From the NCBI GenBank assembly GCA_900549105.1, contig URND01000010.1, positions 1 through 47,326 of the forward strand: DNA of 47,326 nucleotides, written 5' to 3'. Of the stretch, positions 1-8,900 are shown one piece after another. Each line of letters begins with the position of its first letter. Positions within the stretch are counted from its first letter, which is position 1. The DNA is from an uncultured Eubacteriales bacterium (GTDB taxonomy: Bacteria > Bacillota > Clostridia > Lachnospirales > Lachnospiraceae). The translations under genes and the position numbers were made by a program. Below the pieces are notes generated by a model that saw nothing but the letters and a program-made list of their open reading frames with translations, was not told where the DNA came from and did not search any database.

Positions 1-1
1 A

Positions 2-139
2 GCCTTAAATCATTATCATAGAAGACCTAATTTACAGAAAAACTTTCATACTCCCGAAAATGAAGAAATAGAGCGTACATCTTTCAATAAACAAAGGAGG
101 ATTATGATGGACTTTATATACCAACCATATTCCCAATAG
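2..139 (+). pseudogene. Unidentified 3' partial reading frame at window edge
   Basis: An open frame enters from the left edge and ends at TAG 137-139, about 45 codons. The product is basic and not recognised. Its last third runs through the AAAGGAGG and ATGATG of the 19-bp repeat at 91-109, and the final codons overlap the antisense end of hicB. The C-terminus QRRIMM is simply that repeat translated, and the same residues appear upstream of the YczE-like gene at 925-943. It may be the end of a real gene disrupted by the hicAB insertion, or a chance frame. Confidence 0.25.
91..109 (+). repeat. 19-bp direct repeat, left copy, flanking hicAB
   Basis: The 19 bases acaaaggaggattatgatg are identical to 925-943. 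This copy is a strong ribosome-binding site plus two ATG codons, but the frame that follows closes after about ten codons inside the end of hicB. It looks like a duplicated translation start whose downstream gene is now 0.8 kb away. Confidence 0.7.
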
Positions 140-449
140 CTTCTTCGACAGCTGCATTTAAACTCTTTCCATGCTCAATAGCATATATGGCAATATTTCT
201 ATGCAATTCAGGGCTGACTCTAACATTAAATGTTCCTTTATAAGGATGCTCAGGCGGCACATTCCGTTCTTTACAGTCTGCTAAATATTCATCAATTACA
301 TTTTTAAAGTCCTGCTCAAGTTCCTTAACAGAATCTCCTTCATAAGATAATAATGATTTTATTCCGATAACCTTACCAAAAAGGCAGCCATCTTCCTTAG
401 AATATTCTACGGTGCCATTATAATTCTTGTATGATAATAAATCACTCAT
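114..449 (-). CDS. hicB: HicB-family antitoxin
   Basis: A 111-residue antitoxin of the type II HicAB system. Residues ~8-60 form the partial RNase-H-like fold typical of HicB (tyrosine-containing start, G-D-S-V-x-E-L-E-x-D-F repeat-like helix). Residues ~70-108 resemble a ribbon-helix-helix/HicB tail (FNVRVSPELHRNIAIYAIEH, then S-L-N-A-A-V-E-E-A). It should bind and neutralise HicA and repress its own promoter. Its ATG overlaps the hicA stop (ATGA, 446-449), so the two are translationally coupled with toxin first. Base composition is visibly more AT-rich than the genes further right, as expected for a mobile toxin-antitoxin pair. Confidence 0.85.
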   Translation of the reverse strand: MSDLLSYKNYNGTVEYSKEDGCLFGKVIGIKSLLSYEGDSVKELEQDFKNVIDEYLADCKERNVPPEHPYKGTFNVRVSPELHRNIAIYAIEHGKSLNAAVEEAIGNMVGI

Positions 450-697
450 AACAATCCGTCCTTTCTTAATTTGTCTATAACCTGATTTAATACATACTTC
501 TTTAATATTCCACTCGGATGTGGTTTATGGAAATTTATCACTTCATTTGAGTCCTTTTTTATGAACTTAACTCCTGAACCGGTTCCACCTTGCTTCAATT
601 CATATCCTAAATACGAAAGTAAAGATACCATTTCATCAAAAGTAAAATCTTTAGGTTTTTTTAGAAGCCTGTTTATGAGCTTATCTTTCCTACTCAT
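446..697 (-). CDS. hicA: HicA-family mRNA interferase toxin
   Basis: An 83-residue HicA-like double-stranded RNA-binding-fold toxin, first gene of a hicA-hicB operon. It has the HicA layout: an N-terminal helix, a 'GYELKQGGTGSGVKF' strand-turn, then 'NFHKPHPSGILKKYVLNQVI'. The classical G-S-H-H catalytic histidine is not present at the turn. A second histidine pair (H-K-P-H-P) is, which matches the subclass whose signature is L-H-R-P-H-P. The start at 695-697 is preceded on the minus strand by AAGGAG. Probably an active toxin of the His-Pro-His subclass, but activity cannot be shown from sequence. Confidence 0.82.
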   Translation of the reverse strand: MSRKDKLINRLLKKPKDFTFDEMVSLLSYLGYELKQGGTGSGVKFIKKDSNEVINFHKPHPSGILKKYVLNQVIDKLRKDGLL

Positions 698-719
698 GTG
701 CTAAGTCTCCTTTACATAT

Positions 720-748
720 AATATACTACTTTTGCATAAAAGATGCAA
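720..748 (-). promoter_or_regulatory. sigma-A type promoter of hicAB
   Basis: On the minus strand TTGCAT (743-748) and TATATT (720-725) are separated by exactly 17 bases and lie 23-51 bases before the hicA start. Confidence 0.6.
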
Positions 749-762
749 CTATTTTTAGTTGC
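735..762. promoter_or_regulatory. Palindromes over the hicAB -35: candidate HicB operator
   Basis: GCAACTA-TTTT-TAGTTGC (745-762) is a perfect 7-bp-arm palindrome that overlaps the -35 hexamer. A second inverted repeat, GCAT-aaaag-ATGC, lies at 735-747 in the promoter spacer. The placement suits autorepression by HicB or the HicAB complex. Confidence 0.45.
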
Positions 763-924
763 TTTCACATAGTTATAAAAGACATTTGACATGTCCAGAA
801 TCCGCATTATAATACAAAATAAAGGACAGAGCCTGAAAATCGGACTCTGCCTCCGGTAACTAATGGCATTTTATCATGACAGATTTGTATATTTCAATCA
901 TCATCCATCTACAGGATTCGACAC

Positions 925-943
925 ACAAAGGAGGATTATGATG
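925..943 (+). repeat. 19-bp direct repeat, right copy, flanking hicAB
   Basis: Identical to 91-109. Here it forms the working ribosome-binding site and start of the YczE-like gene. Partial similarity continues to the left of both copies (11 of 17 positions match). Confidence 0.7.
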
Positions 944-1630
944 AACGGAAGAAAGGTGTTTTACACAGAAATTGCTTATGTATTGGGGCTTGTTTTGTTA
1001 GCTCTCGGAACTGCTCTTATGGAACGGGCGGACTTTGGCATGTCTATGGTGGTTGCTCCGGCCTATTTGATGTATTTGAAGATATCCCAATTTGCCGGAT
1101 GGTTTACCTTCGGCATGGCGGAATATTGTTTTCAGGCAATATTGTTGGTATTAATGTCTGTTCTGTTAAGAAGATTTAAATCAATGTATCTTTTTTCTTT
1201 TTGTACAGCGGTACTCTATGGCGTTGTATTGGATTTCTGCATTTGGCTTGTGGGATATATCCCCGGCGGCGGGATGGGGTTTCGATTCGCTTTTTATGTT
1301 ATAGGCTTACTTTTATGTTCTTTCGGCGTTGCTATGTTCTTTCATACGTATATCGCGCCGGAGGCCTATGAATTATTTGTCAAAGAAATATCCGTACAGC
1401 TTCATAAGGATGTCGCCGTGGTAAAAACGGTTTATGACTGCTGTAGCTGCGGCATAGCCGTTATCCTGTCTTTTGTGTTTTTTGGCTTCGGGCATTTTGA
1501 GGGTGTAAAGGTGGGAACGATTGTATGCGCATTGATAAATGGCTGGCTAATTGGGAAGATCAGCCATAGTTTTGAAAAACATTTTGAATTCTCTGATGCC
1601 CTGCCTTTGAAAAAATGGTTCAGCCGTTGA
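941..1630 (+). CDS. YczE/YitT-like integral membrane protein (DUF6198 type)
   Basis: A hydrophobic protein of 229 residues with about five membrane segments (residues ~8-27, ~45-70, ~78-97, ~108-128, ~165-185). The segment spacing and the early 'ALMERADFGMSMVVAPAYL' stretch resemble the YczE/YyaS/YitT group of Firmicutes membrane proteins, whose biochemical role is unknown. An upstream in-frame ATG (863) exists, but AAAGGAGG at 927-934 places the start at 941 (6 bases) or 938 (3 bases). It stands alone, with the hicAB pair transcribed away from it and a short remnant overlapping its end. Confidence 0.65.
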   Translation: MNGRKVFYTEIAYVLGLVLLALGTALMERADFGMSMVVAPAYLMYLKISQFAGWFTFGMAEYCFQAILLVLMSVLLRRFKSMYLFSFCTAVLYGVVLDFCIWLVGYIPGGGMGFRFAFYVIGLLLCSFGVAMFFHTYIAPEAYELFVKEISVQLHKDVAVVKTVYDCCSCGIAVILSFVFFGFGHFEGVKVGTIVCALINGWLIGKISHSFEKHFEFSDALPLKKWFSR

Positions 1631-1749
1631 ACTGTTATCTGTCCGGGGGCGATGGGTCTCTGAATCCGAACAGTACATACAATAAATGGAACTGGATTTT
1701 AGTGCGGGATACCGGCGGACAATGGAAACATGTTGACCACGGTTATTAA
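1615..1749 (+). pseudogene. Short C-terminal gene remnant (44 codons)
   Basis: The frame from ATG 1615 (overlapping the end of the YczE-like gene) to TAA 1747-1749 reads like the tail of a secreted or lipoprotein domain: 'YNKWNWILVRDTGGQWKHV' then D-H-G-Y-stop. The W-K-x-V-D-x-G-Y ending is typical of NTF2-like/DUF4829-type domains. No ribosome-binding site is visible and the 5' part is missing, so it is best read as a decayed gene. The family assignment is tentative. Confidence 0.35.
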
Positions 1750-1789
1750 TATATAACAGGTTATTGACAGGTAAAGCAAGGAGAATTCT

Positions 1790-2707
1790 ATGATTGAAGT
1801 ATTATTTGGCGAGAGTGAAGCCGGTTCTATGAAGGCGGCGAAAAATAAAATAGTGATTGGCAGAATCGATGGGCCGACTTCCGTATGGATGGCCGGGAAA
1901 AAGCGGCCGCCGGAGAGGCCCTTTGCCGGATGGGTGGAGGGAACGGCGGATGAAGTCGTTTGCCTTGGATTTATGCTGGATATAGGCGATATTAAAGAGC
2001 CGGTGGACAGTTTATATCGAAAGAAATTGATTTACTCCATGTATGCCCAGAATCAGTGGGAGCAGGATGAGGCCATGGAAGAAGAACTGAAGCAGACGGC
2101 CAATGTCTATGTTAAAGAATTGTCCCGGCTGAAAAGATTTCTGGATGATGGGGAAACCGTGCGGATATGGTATAGCGATGCCCCATACTCCAGATGCGGT
2201 TTTTATCATCTGTGCCGGATTTTGCAGAAATATGAGAATGAAATTCGGGTGGTCAAACTTCCCGAATATGCGGTGCGGGAAAAGAGCATTACAATCTATA
2301 AGAACTGGGGTGAGGTTGCGGCGGAAGAATTTGCCGGATTCCTGCCTTATGAAAAGAAACTTTCCCAAAAAGAAGTTCGTCTCTATGGGCTTTTATGGAG
2401 CGAGCTGGCGGATGACAACAGTCCGCTTCGTGCGGTAATCAATGGGCGTGTGCTTGGTGTCCCGGAGGACTTTTATGATTTCCTGATTTGGAAAAAGCTT
2501 ACCGATAAGCCGGTAAAAGAAGCACGGCTGATTGGGGATATTCTTGGATATTTCCCGATTAGTGTCGGGGATTGGTGGTATGCGAAACGAATTGAATATT
2601 ATATCCGACAGGGGAAAATTCGAGTAGTTCAGGATTCGAAAAATACCTATGGGCGGATGATTTGTATGGACGGAGAATCACTGAAGGATGTAAGGAGGCA
2701 GACATGA
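1790..2707 (+). CDS. DUF1835/DUF3658 domain protein
   Basis: A soluble protein of 305 residues. The N-terminal half (about 1-150, starting MIEVLFGESEAGSMKAA) matches the DUF1835 layout, in which a 'ILFGDSxAGSLK' start and 'WYSDAPYSRCGFYHLCRIL' segment are characteristic. The C-terminal part (about 190-295) matches DUF3658. Function is unknown; the family is common in Firmicutes as single genes near acetyltransferases and regulators. AAGGAG at 1778-1783 supports the start. The stop overlaps the ATG of the following acetyltransferase, so the two are probably co-expressed. Confidence 0.7.
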   Translation: MIEVLFGESEAGSMKAAKNKIVIGRIDGPTSVWMAGKKRPPERPFAGWVEGTADEVVCLGFMLDIGDIKEPVDSLYRKKLIYSMYAQNQWEQDEAMEEELKQTANVYVKELSRLKRFLDDGETVRIWYSDAPYSRCGFYHLCRILQKYENEIRVVKLPEYAVREKSITIYKNWGEVAAEEFAGFLPYEKKLSQKEVRLYGLLWSELADDNSPLRAVINGRVLGVPEDFYDFLIWKKLTDKPVKEARLIGDILGYFPISVGDWWYAKRIEYYIRQGKIRVVQDSKNTYGRMICMDGESLKDVRRQT

Positions 2708-3249
2708 AATATAGTCAAAGGATAATATTAAAAAATGGAAAGGAATGTTGTTTAAGAAACGGAACAGAAAGCGACGGGCAGGCGGTGCTTGATAACTTTA
2801 ATCTGACCCATGAAGAAACCGATTATTTACTTTTCTATCCGGATGAGAATAGCTTTGATTTAGAGAAGGAAAGCCGGTTTTTGAAAGAAAAATCTGAGAG
2901 TAAAAATGAGATTGAAATCATCGCCCTGGTTGATAATGTGGTTGTAGGAACCGCCGGAATCGGACCAGTGGGCCCGGAATATAAAGTGCGTCATCGGGCC
3001 CAATTTGGTATGGGCATTGCTAAAGAATTTTGGGGACTTGGGATTGGACAGGCATTAATGGCAGCTTGTATTGAATGTGCAAGGGCAGCGGGATATAGGC
3101 AGCTTGAACTGGAAGTAGTTACGGAAAATGTAAGAGCATTGTCCCTGTATAAAAAAGCGGGATTTGTTGAATATGGCAGAAATCCGAAGGGCTTTAATTC
3201 CCGCATAACAGGATTTCAGGATGTGACTTATATGAGACTGGAATTATAG
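2704..3249 (+). CDS. GNAT-family N-acetyltransferase
   Basis: A 181-residue protein with the acetyl-CoA-binding GNAT fold. The central strand 'EIIALVDNVVVGTAGIGP' is followed by motif A, 'FGMGIAKEFWGLGIGQALM' (the x-x-G-x-G/A pyrophosphate loop), and the C-terminal 'VRALSLYKKAGFVEYGRNP' typical of RimI/RimL-like enzymes. The substrate cannot be predicted. The start at 2704 is chosen over the earlier in-frame ATG at 2662 because it forms an ATGA overlap with the upstream stop and has AAGGAGGCAGAC just before it. It is followed directly by a strong terminator. Confidence 0.85.
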   Translation: MKYSQRIILKNGKECCLRNGTESDGQAVLDNFNLTHEETDYLLFYPDENSFDLEKESRFLKEKSESKNEIEIIALVDNVVVGTAGIGPVGPEYKVRHRAQFGMGIAKEFWGLGIGQALMAACIECARAAGYRQLELEVVTENVRALSLYKKAGFVEYGRNPKGFNSRITGFQDVTYMRLEL

Positions 3250-3300
3250 AGCCAATGAACTTGTGTTTAGTCACAGTCATTGGCTCTTTCTCGATTTTTT
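3249..3300 (+). terminator. Rho-independent terminator after the acetyltransferase gene
   Basis: A perfect 10-bp stem, GAGCCAATGA (3249-3258) with TCATTGGCTC (3277-3286), followed by TTTCTCGATTTTTTTT. It separates the plus-strand pair from the convergent minus-strand gene. Confidence 0.85.
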
Positions 3301-3310
3301 TTGGAAATTT

Positions 3311-4558
3311 TTACTGCAGTTCGGCAATCCGGCTGACGCCGACATAAATATCGCTGATTTTAAACCAGGTTGGATAGTCGACAACTCCGGTAACCGGAAG
3401 GCCGAATATTCGTTGAAAATCCGCAACGGCTTGACGGGTTCTTTCGCCGTAAATGCCGTCGGCAGTCAGGGTCGGCAGCGCCGGGTAGGCTTGAGCAATC
3501 CGGTTTAACTGTTCCTGCATCTGGCGGACTTTGGCGCCGGTGGAGCCTACCGTCAGATCGGCTCCCGGCCAGGAAGAAGGGATACCGCTGATTTGTTCTG
3601 CAGTGTTGATGTACATGTCATTTCCATAATAATAGCGGATAATTTCCAGCGGTGTGTAGCCCTGGTCTCCGAGATATTTGGAGCCCCACTGGGACATCCA
3701 GTTCGGACAGCTCACCCGTTTGCCGTCACAATATTGGGTGAGAATCGGCTGGCGTACATTTGGCCGGGATAGGAAGTTGGAAAAAATGGTATCCACAGTT
3801 CGGGAAATGCTTTCAAACACATTTCGTCCATAGACAAAAAAGTGGTCATAGGCCGTCGAGGATGTAATAGTAAAGTTGAATCCTTTGTTTCTGTACCACT
3901 CGGTGTAAACCCGGTTCAGGGTAAATGAAAGGATGGCCAGGATATTGGCGATGATGGTGGGTTCGGGCCAGGTGGCATAGATTTCGCTGGAGGCCACATT
4001 TTTAATATAGTCCCGGAAAGGAACATAATAGTTGGCGGCGCTTGTATCGGTTGGCGGTCCATCGTGGACAATGATGGTTTCCGGGACCACAACCCGGCTG
4101 AGGACAATTTCTCCGGTTTCATCGATATCTTTAATTTCGGCTTCGGCGATTTTCGGAGGGTAGAGTTTCCAGAGAGTATGAGCGCCGATGACCAGCGGGT
4201 TATAGGCCGGAGTCTGGGTGACGACCGGGGTCATACGCACATTGGACAGGCCGAGCTGGCCGGATAAAATCTGGATGCCGGAGATTTCAACCTCCTCATA
4301 TCCCGGGGCCGTAATTTTCAGGTTGTACTCGGAATAAGGCTGATTATCTCCCGGCTCGAGACTGTATTCCACCGGAGGAGCGTCCAGCTCAATGGTGTCG
4401 CTGTTGCCGCTGTTGTCGGTGGTAAGCCGCTCTAAAATCCGGTCCGGCTCGCCGGTCGGAGAAATCTCGATGGACGCATTATCAATCGGGGCGCTGCTCT
4501 CTTCGGAGACGGCGGAGATGCGCAGCTGCCCCTTATCAATTAAATTTGTTTCTGGCAT
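3311..4558 (-). CDS. Peptidoglycan-binding protein with carboxypeptidase-regulatory-like domain
   Basis: 415 residues with no obvious signal peptide. Residues ~10-110 resemble a carboxypeptidase-regulatory/transthyretin-like beta-sandwich ('LRISAVSEESSAPIDNASI', 'ITAPGYEEVEISGIQILSG'). Residues ~150-320 form a conserved middle region of the kind in clostridial proteins annotated as peptidoglycan-binding or cortex-lytic. Residues ~328-400 are a PG_binding_1 repeat ('LTVGSTGAKVRQMQEQLNRI', 'DGIYGERTRQAVADFQ'). No catalytic domain is recognised, so it probably binds cell wall or spore cortex. On the minus strand AGGAAAC precedes the ATG, and a CATATATT further upstream resembles a sporulation sigma-E -10 element, though no matching -35 was found. 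Confidence 0.7.
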   Translation of the reverse strand: MPETNLIDKGQLRISAVSEESSAPIDNASIEISPTGEPDRILERLTTDNSGNSDTIELDAPPVEYSLEPGDNQPYSEYNLKITAPGYEEVEISGIQILSGQLGLSNVRMTPVVTQTPAYNPLVIGAHTLWKLYPPKIAEAEIKDIDETGEIVLSRVVVPETIIVHDGPPTDTSAANYYVPFRDYIKNVASSEIYATWPEPTIIANILAILSFTLNRVYTEWYRNKGFNFTITSSTAYDHFFVYGRNVFESISRTVDTIFSNFLSRPNVRQPILTQYCDGKRVSCPNWMSQWGSKYLGDQGYTPLEIIRYYYGNDMYINTAEQISGIPSSWPGADLTVGSTGAKVRQMQEQLNRIAQAYPALPTLTADGIYGERTRQAVADFQRIFGLPVTGVVDYPTWFKISDIYVGVSRIAELQ

Positions 4559-4674
4559 AGTTTGTTTCCTGATTTTGTTTTGTATAATATATGCAAATCC
4601 CGCGGAATTGATAAATAAAATTTATTCCGATTTTACCAAAATGATTTTGAGGGTGAAAAAAATAAAAGAAAAGC

Positions 4675-4703
4675 TTGTTTTTCTAAAAACAGTGTGATAT
4701 AAT
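4675..4703 (+). promoter_or_regulatory. Promoter of carAB
   Basis: TTGTTT (4675-4680), a 17-base spacer and TATAAT (4698-4703). The 326-base gap 4559-4884 holds this promoter, a leader of about 175 bases with a run of nine T (4774-4782), and candidate arginine boxes. No gene is seen in it. Confidence 0.6.
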
Positions 4704-4829
4704 CTTAGCAATTTAGGGTTTTTTGTCAAAGAACAGGAAAAAAGAAATTCGGAATAAAATTCACGAATCACTCTTTTTTTTTGGAAAAAGGGGGAAAAAC
4801 GCTCATATTTATGCAAATAGTTGAGTATA

Positions 4830-4847
4830 CATGAATAAATATACTGA
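4830..4847. promoter_or_regulatory. Candidate ArgR/AhrC box upstream of carA
   Basis: CATGAATAAATATACTGA agrees with the left half of the Bacillus AhrC consensus (CATGAATAAAAATTCAAG) and poorly with the right half. A second near-match, GAATAAAATTC, one base short of the core, lies at 4751-4761. Arginine control of carAB is known in Bacillus; here it is inferred. Confidence 0.3.
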
Positions 4848-4884
4848 AATAAACTCAGAGGATAAGAAAGGGACAGGTGATTGA

Positions 4885-5964
4885 ATGAAGGCATTTTTAA
4901 TACTCGCCGATGGCACAGTCTTTGAGGGGACGAGCATTGGCTCGCAGCGGGAAGTCATTAGTGAAATCGTGTTTAATACGTCGATGACTGGATATTTGGA
5001 AATTCTAACAGACCCATCCTACGCCGGGGAAGCCGTTGTCATGACATATCCAATAATTGGAAATTATGGTATTTGTTTTGACGATATGGAAGATGACAAG
5101 CCTTGGCCGGATGGGTTTATTGTTAGAGAGCTGGCAGAGGCGCCGAGTAATTTCAGAAATGAATGTGGACTGTCCGAATTCTTAAAAGAACATGATATTC
5201 CCGGAATTCAGGGAATTGATACCCGTGCATTGACGAAAATTCTGAGAAGTCAGGGCACCATGAATGGTATGATTACTACCAATGAGCATTTCAACCTGGA
5301 AGAAATCCTTCCGAGAATCCAATCATTTAAGGCGATTGACGTCGTTAAAAAAGTTACCTGTGCCGAAAAAGAACATTTTTCTGACGGAAAATATAAAGTG
5401 GCCCTTATGGATTTTGGCGCAAAGCGCAATATTGCCAGAGAGCTTGCAAAACGGGGCTGCGAAGTGACTATTTATCCGGCGTATACATCGGCGGAAGAGA
5501 TTATGGCGGCCCATCCGGATGGCGTTATGCTGTCCAACGGCCCTGGCGACCCGAAGGACTGTATGCCGATTGTAGCCGAAGTGAAAAAGCTTTTTGACGC
5601 GGGGATTCCGATGTTTGGCATCTGCCTTGGTCATCAGCTTCTGGCCCTGGCGAACGGCGCGGATACCCGTAAAATGAAATGGGGCCATCGGGGAGCCAAC
5701 CATCCGGTGAAGGATTTGGTGACCGGAAGGGTTTATATTTCCACCCAGAATCACGGCTATGTGGTATCCACAAAGTCTGTTCCCGACGGTGTGGCTGAGG
5801 TCAGCTTCCGCAATGCCAACGATGCGACGATGGAGGGGCTACACTATCTCGGAAAGAATGTCTTTACAGTTCAGTTTCACCCGGAAGCCTGCAGCGGCCC
5901 GCAGGATACGGGATTCCTTTTTGACAAGTTTATTCACATGATGGAGGTTGCGAAAGATGCCTAA
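4885..5964 (+). CDS. carA: Carbamoyl-phosphate synthase small (glutaminase) subunit
   Basis: 359 residues, normal family length. The N-terminal CPSase small-chain domain (residues ~1-135, starting 'ILADGTVFEGTSIGS') is followed by a class I glutamine amidotransferase domain. The nucleophile cysteine sits in 'FGICLGHQLLALA' (about residue 247) and the His-Glu pair in 'QFHPEACSGP' near the C-terminus. It hydrolyses glutamine and passes ammonia to CarB, making carbamoyl phosphate for pyrimidines and arginine. The ATG at 4885 follows GGACAGGTGA. The 3' end overlaps carB by 8 bases, which couples the two. Confidence 0.97.
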   Translation: MKAFLILADGTVFEGTSIGSQREVISEIVFNTSMTGYLEILTDPSYAGEAVVMTYPIIGNYGICFDDMEDDKPWPDGFIVRELAEAPSNFRNECGLSEFLKEHDIPGIQGIDTRALTKILRSQGTMNGMITTNEHFNLEEILPRIQSFKAIDVVKKVTCAEKEHFSDGKYKVALMDFGAKRNIARELAKRGCEVTIYPAYTSAEEIMAAHPDGVMLSNGPGDPKDCMPIVAEVKKLFDAGIPMFGICLGHQLLALANGADTRKMKWGHRGANHPVKDLVTGRVYISTQNHGYVVSTKSVPDGVAEVSFRNANDATMEGLHYLGKNVFTVQFHPEACSGPQDTGFLFDKFIHMMEVAKDA

Positions 5965-8900
5965 GAAAAATAATATCAAAAAAGTGTTAGTCATTGGTTC
6001 CGGCCCGATTATCATCGGACAGGCAGCAGAGTTTGATTATGCCGGCACACAGGCCTGCCGTTCCCTGAAAGAAGAAGGTATCGAGGTTGTTTTAGTCAAT
6101 TCCAATCCGGCCACCATTATGACAGATAAAAATATTGCGGACAGAGTTTATATTGAGCCTTTGAACGTGGATGTCCTCAAAAAAATTATTGAAAAAGAAG
6201 AGCCGGACAGCCTGCTCCCGACTCTGGGCGGTCAGGCAGCTCTGAATATTGCCATGGAGCTTTATGAATCCGGTTTCCTGGATGCAAAAAAGGTTCAGAT
6301 GATTGGTACGACCTCCGAAACTATAAAAAAAGCGGAGGACCGGCTGGAATTTAAAGAGACGATGGAAAAAATCGGCGAACCCTGTGCGGCCAGCGAAGTC
6401 TGCACCACATTAAAAGGCTGTATTGATTTTGCGGAAAAGATTGGCTATCCGGTAGTCATCCGTCCGGCGTATACCCTGGGCGGCAGCGGCGGCGGAATTG
6501 CCCATACCCTGGAAGAATTAAAGGAGATTGCCAGCAACGGACTGCGCCTCAGCCGTGTGGGACAGGTGCTGGTGGAACGCTACATCGGCGGATGGAAAGA
6601 AATTGAATACGAAGTGATGCGTGACAGCTATGGCAACTGTATCACTGTATGTAACATGGAAAATATTGACCCTGTCGGCGTCCATACCGGTGACAGTATT
6701 GTTGTCGCTCCATCGCAGACACTGGCGGATAAAGAGTATCAGATGCTCCGTACTTCCGCTTTAAATATTATCACTGAACTGGGAATTACCGGCGGCTGTA
6801 ATGTCCAGTATGCTTTAAATCCGGACAGCTTTGAATACTGTGTTATCGAAGTAAATCCTCGGGTGAGCCGTTCGTCAGCTCTGGCTTCCAAAGCAACCGG
6901 TTATCCGATTGCCAAGGTTGCCGCGAAGATTGCCCTTGGTTATGCGCTGGATGAGATTAAAAATGCGGTGACCGGGAAGACCTATGCCAGTTTTGAACCG
7001 GCGCTGGACTATTGTGTTGTCAAAATTCCGAAGTGGCCTTTTGATAAATTTGTCAGCGCCAAACGGACACTGACAACCCAGATGAAAGCCACGGGCGAAG
7101 TTATGAGTATCTGCACAAACTTTGAGGGCGCCCTGATGAAGGCGCTGCGTTCCCTGGAGCAGAATATTTACAGTCTGAATTACGGCGGATTCGGAGAACT
7201 TTCCGATGAAGAACTGGAAGAAGCCCTTTATCTGATTGACGACCACCGGCTGTTTTATATTGCCGAGGCTTTCCGCCGCGGTTACGAGGTGGAAAAAATT
7301 CATGCCATCAATAAAATTGACATGTGGTTTCTGAATAAAATGAAAGTGCTTGTGGATATGGAAAACCGTTTAAAGACGGAAGAACTGACGGTGGAACTTC
7401 TTAAAGAAGCGAAGCGGATGGAATTCCCGGATAAGGCGATTGCCCAGTTTACCGGCATGAGTGAAGCAGAGGTAAAGGCGCTGCGCTACCGCAATGGTAT
7501 TATCGCCGCATTTAAAATGGTAGATACCTGTGCAGCCGAATTTGAATCGGAAACCCCATACTATTATTCCTGTTTTGGAAGCCTGAACGAAGTGGAACCG
7601 GGGGATGCCATGCGTAAGAAGGTGATTGTTCTCGGCTCCGGCCCAATCCGAATCGGACAGGGGATAGAGTTTGATTACTGCTCCGTACACAGCGTATGGG
7701 CATTGGCGGAAGCGGGCTATGAAACTATTATTATCAACAACAATCCGGAAACCGTAAGTACGGATTTTGATATTGCCGATAAACTTTATTTTGAACCTTT
7801 GACCCCGGAGGATGTGGAGAATATCGTCCGCCTGGAAAATCCGGATGGGGCGGTTGTTCAGTTCGGCGGCCAGACAGCCATTAAACTGACAGAGGCTATT
7901 ATGAAGATGGGCGTTCCGATTCTTGGAACAAGTTCCGATGATGTGGATGCGGCCGAGGATAGAGAACGGTTTGATGAAATCCTTGAGCAGTGCAAGATTC
8001 CGCGCCCGGCGGGAACGACTGTATTTACAACGGAAGAGGCGCTGCAGGCGGCCAATGAACTGGGGTATCCGGTACTTGTGCGTCCATCCTATGTCCTCGG
8101 CGGACAGGGGATGCAGATTGCGGTAAATGACGGCGATATCGTTGAGTTTATGGCAATCATTAACCGGGATGTCCAGGAGCATCCGATTCTGGTTGATAAA
8201 TATCTGGTCGGCAAGGAAGTGGAAGTGGACGGCGTATGCGACGGCACGGATATCCTCATCCCCGGTATTATGGAACATATCGAGCGGGCCGGGGTCCATT
8301 CCGGCGACAGCATTTCCGTGTATCCGGCCCAGAGTTTGTCCGAAGAAATCATTAAAAAGCTGGAGGATTACACCGGCCGTCTGGCGAGAGCCCTTCATGT
8401 TAAGGGACTTTTAAATATTCAGTTTATTGTCCATGACAATGAAGTGTATGTGATTGAAGTGAATCCGCGTTCCAGCCGTACTGTTCCTTATATCAGCAAG
8501 GTGACAGGTATTCCGATTGTGGATATTGCATCGAAGGTGATTGTCGGAAAATCCATTAAAGAGTTGGGCTATGAGCCGGGGCTGCAGAAAAAATCCGACT
8601 ATATTGCGATTAAACAGCCGGTATTCTCCTTTGAGAAGCTCCGGGGCGCGGAGATCAGCCTTGGGCCGGAAATGAAATCCACCGGCGAAGTCCTCGGCAT
8701 CGCCAAAGATTTCCACGAAGCCCTGTACAAATCCTTTTTGGGCGCAGGCATTAACCTGCCGCGGACAAAGAAGATGATCTGTACCGTGAAGGATTCGGAT
8801 AAGGAAGAGTTGATTCCGATTGCAAAGCGGTTTTCCGATTTGGGATACGAAATTTATGCGACCCGCAGCACGGCGGCATTTTTGAATAAAAACGGTATGA

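Noticed and set aside
4704..4884. PyrR-type pyrimidine attenuator before carA
   Set aside because: No PyrR-binding loop sequence and no strong terminator/antiterminator pair could be drawn.
4622..4894. 90-codon minus-strand frame upstream of carA
   Set aside because: AT-rich, low-complexity product, covers the carA promoter and leader, and has no convincing ribosome-binding site.
7370..8398. 342-codon open frame antisense to carB
   Set aside because: It is a shadow of the carB reading frame; composition follows the sense gene and there is no ribosome-binding site or recognisable domain.
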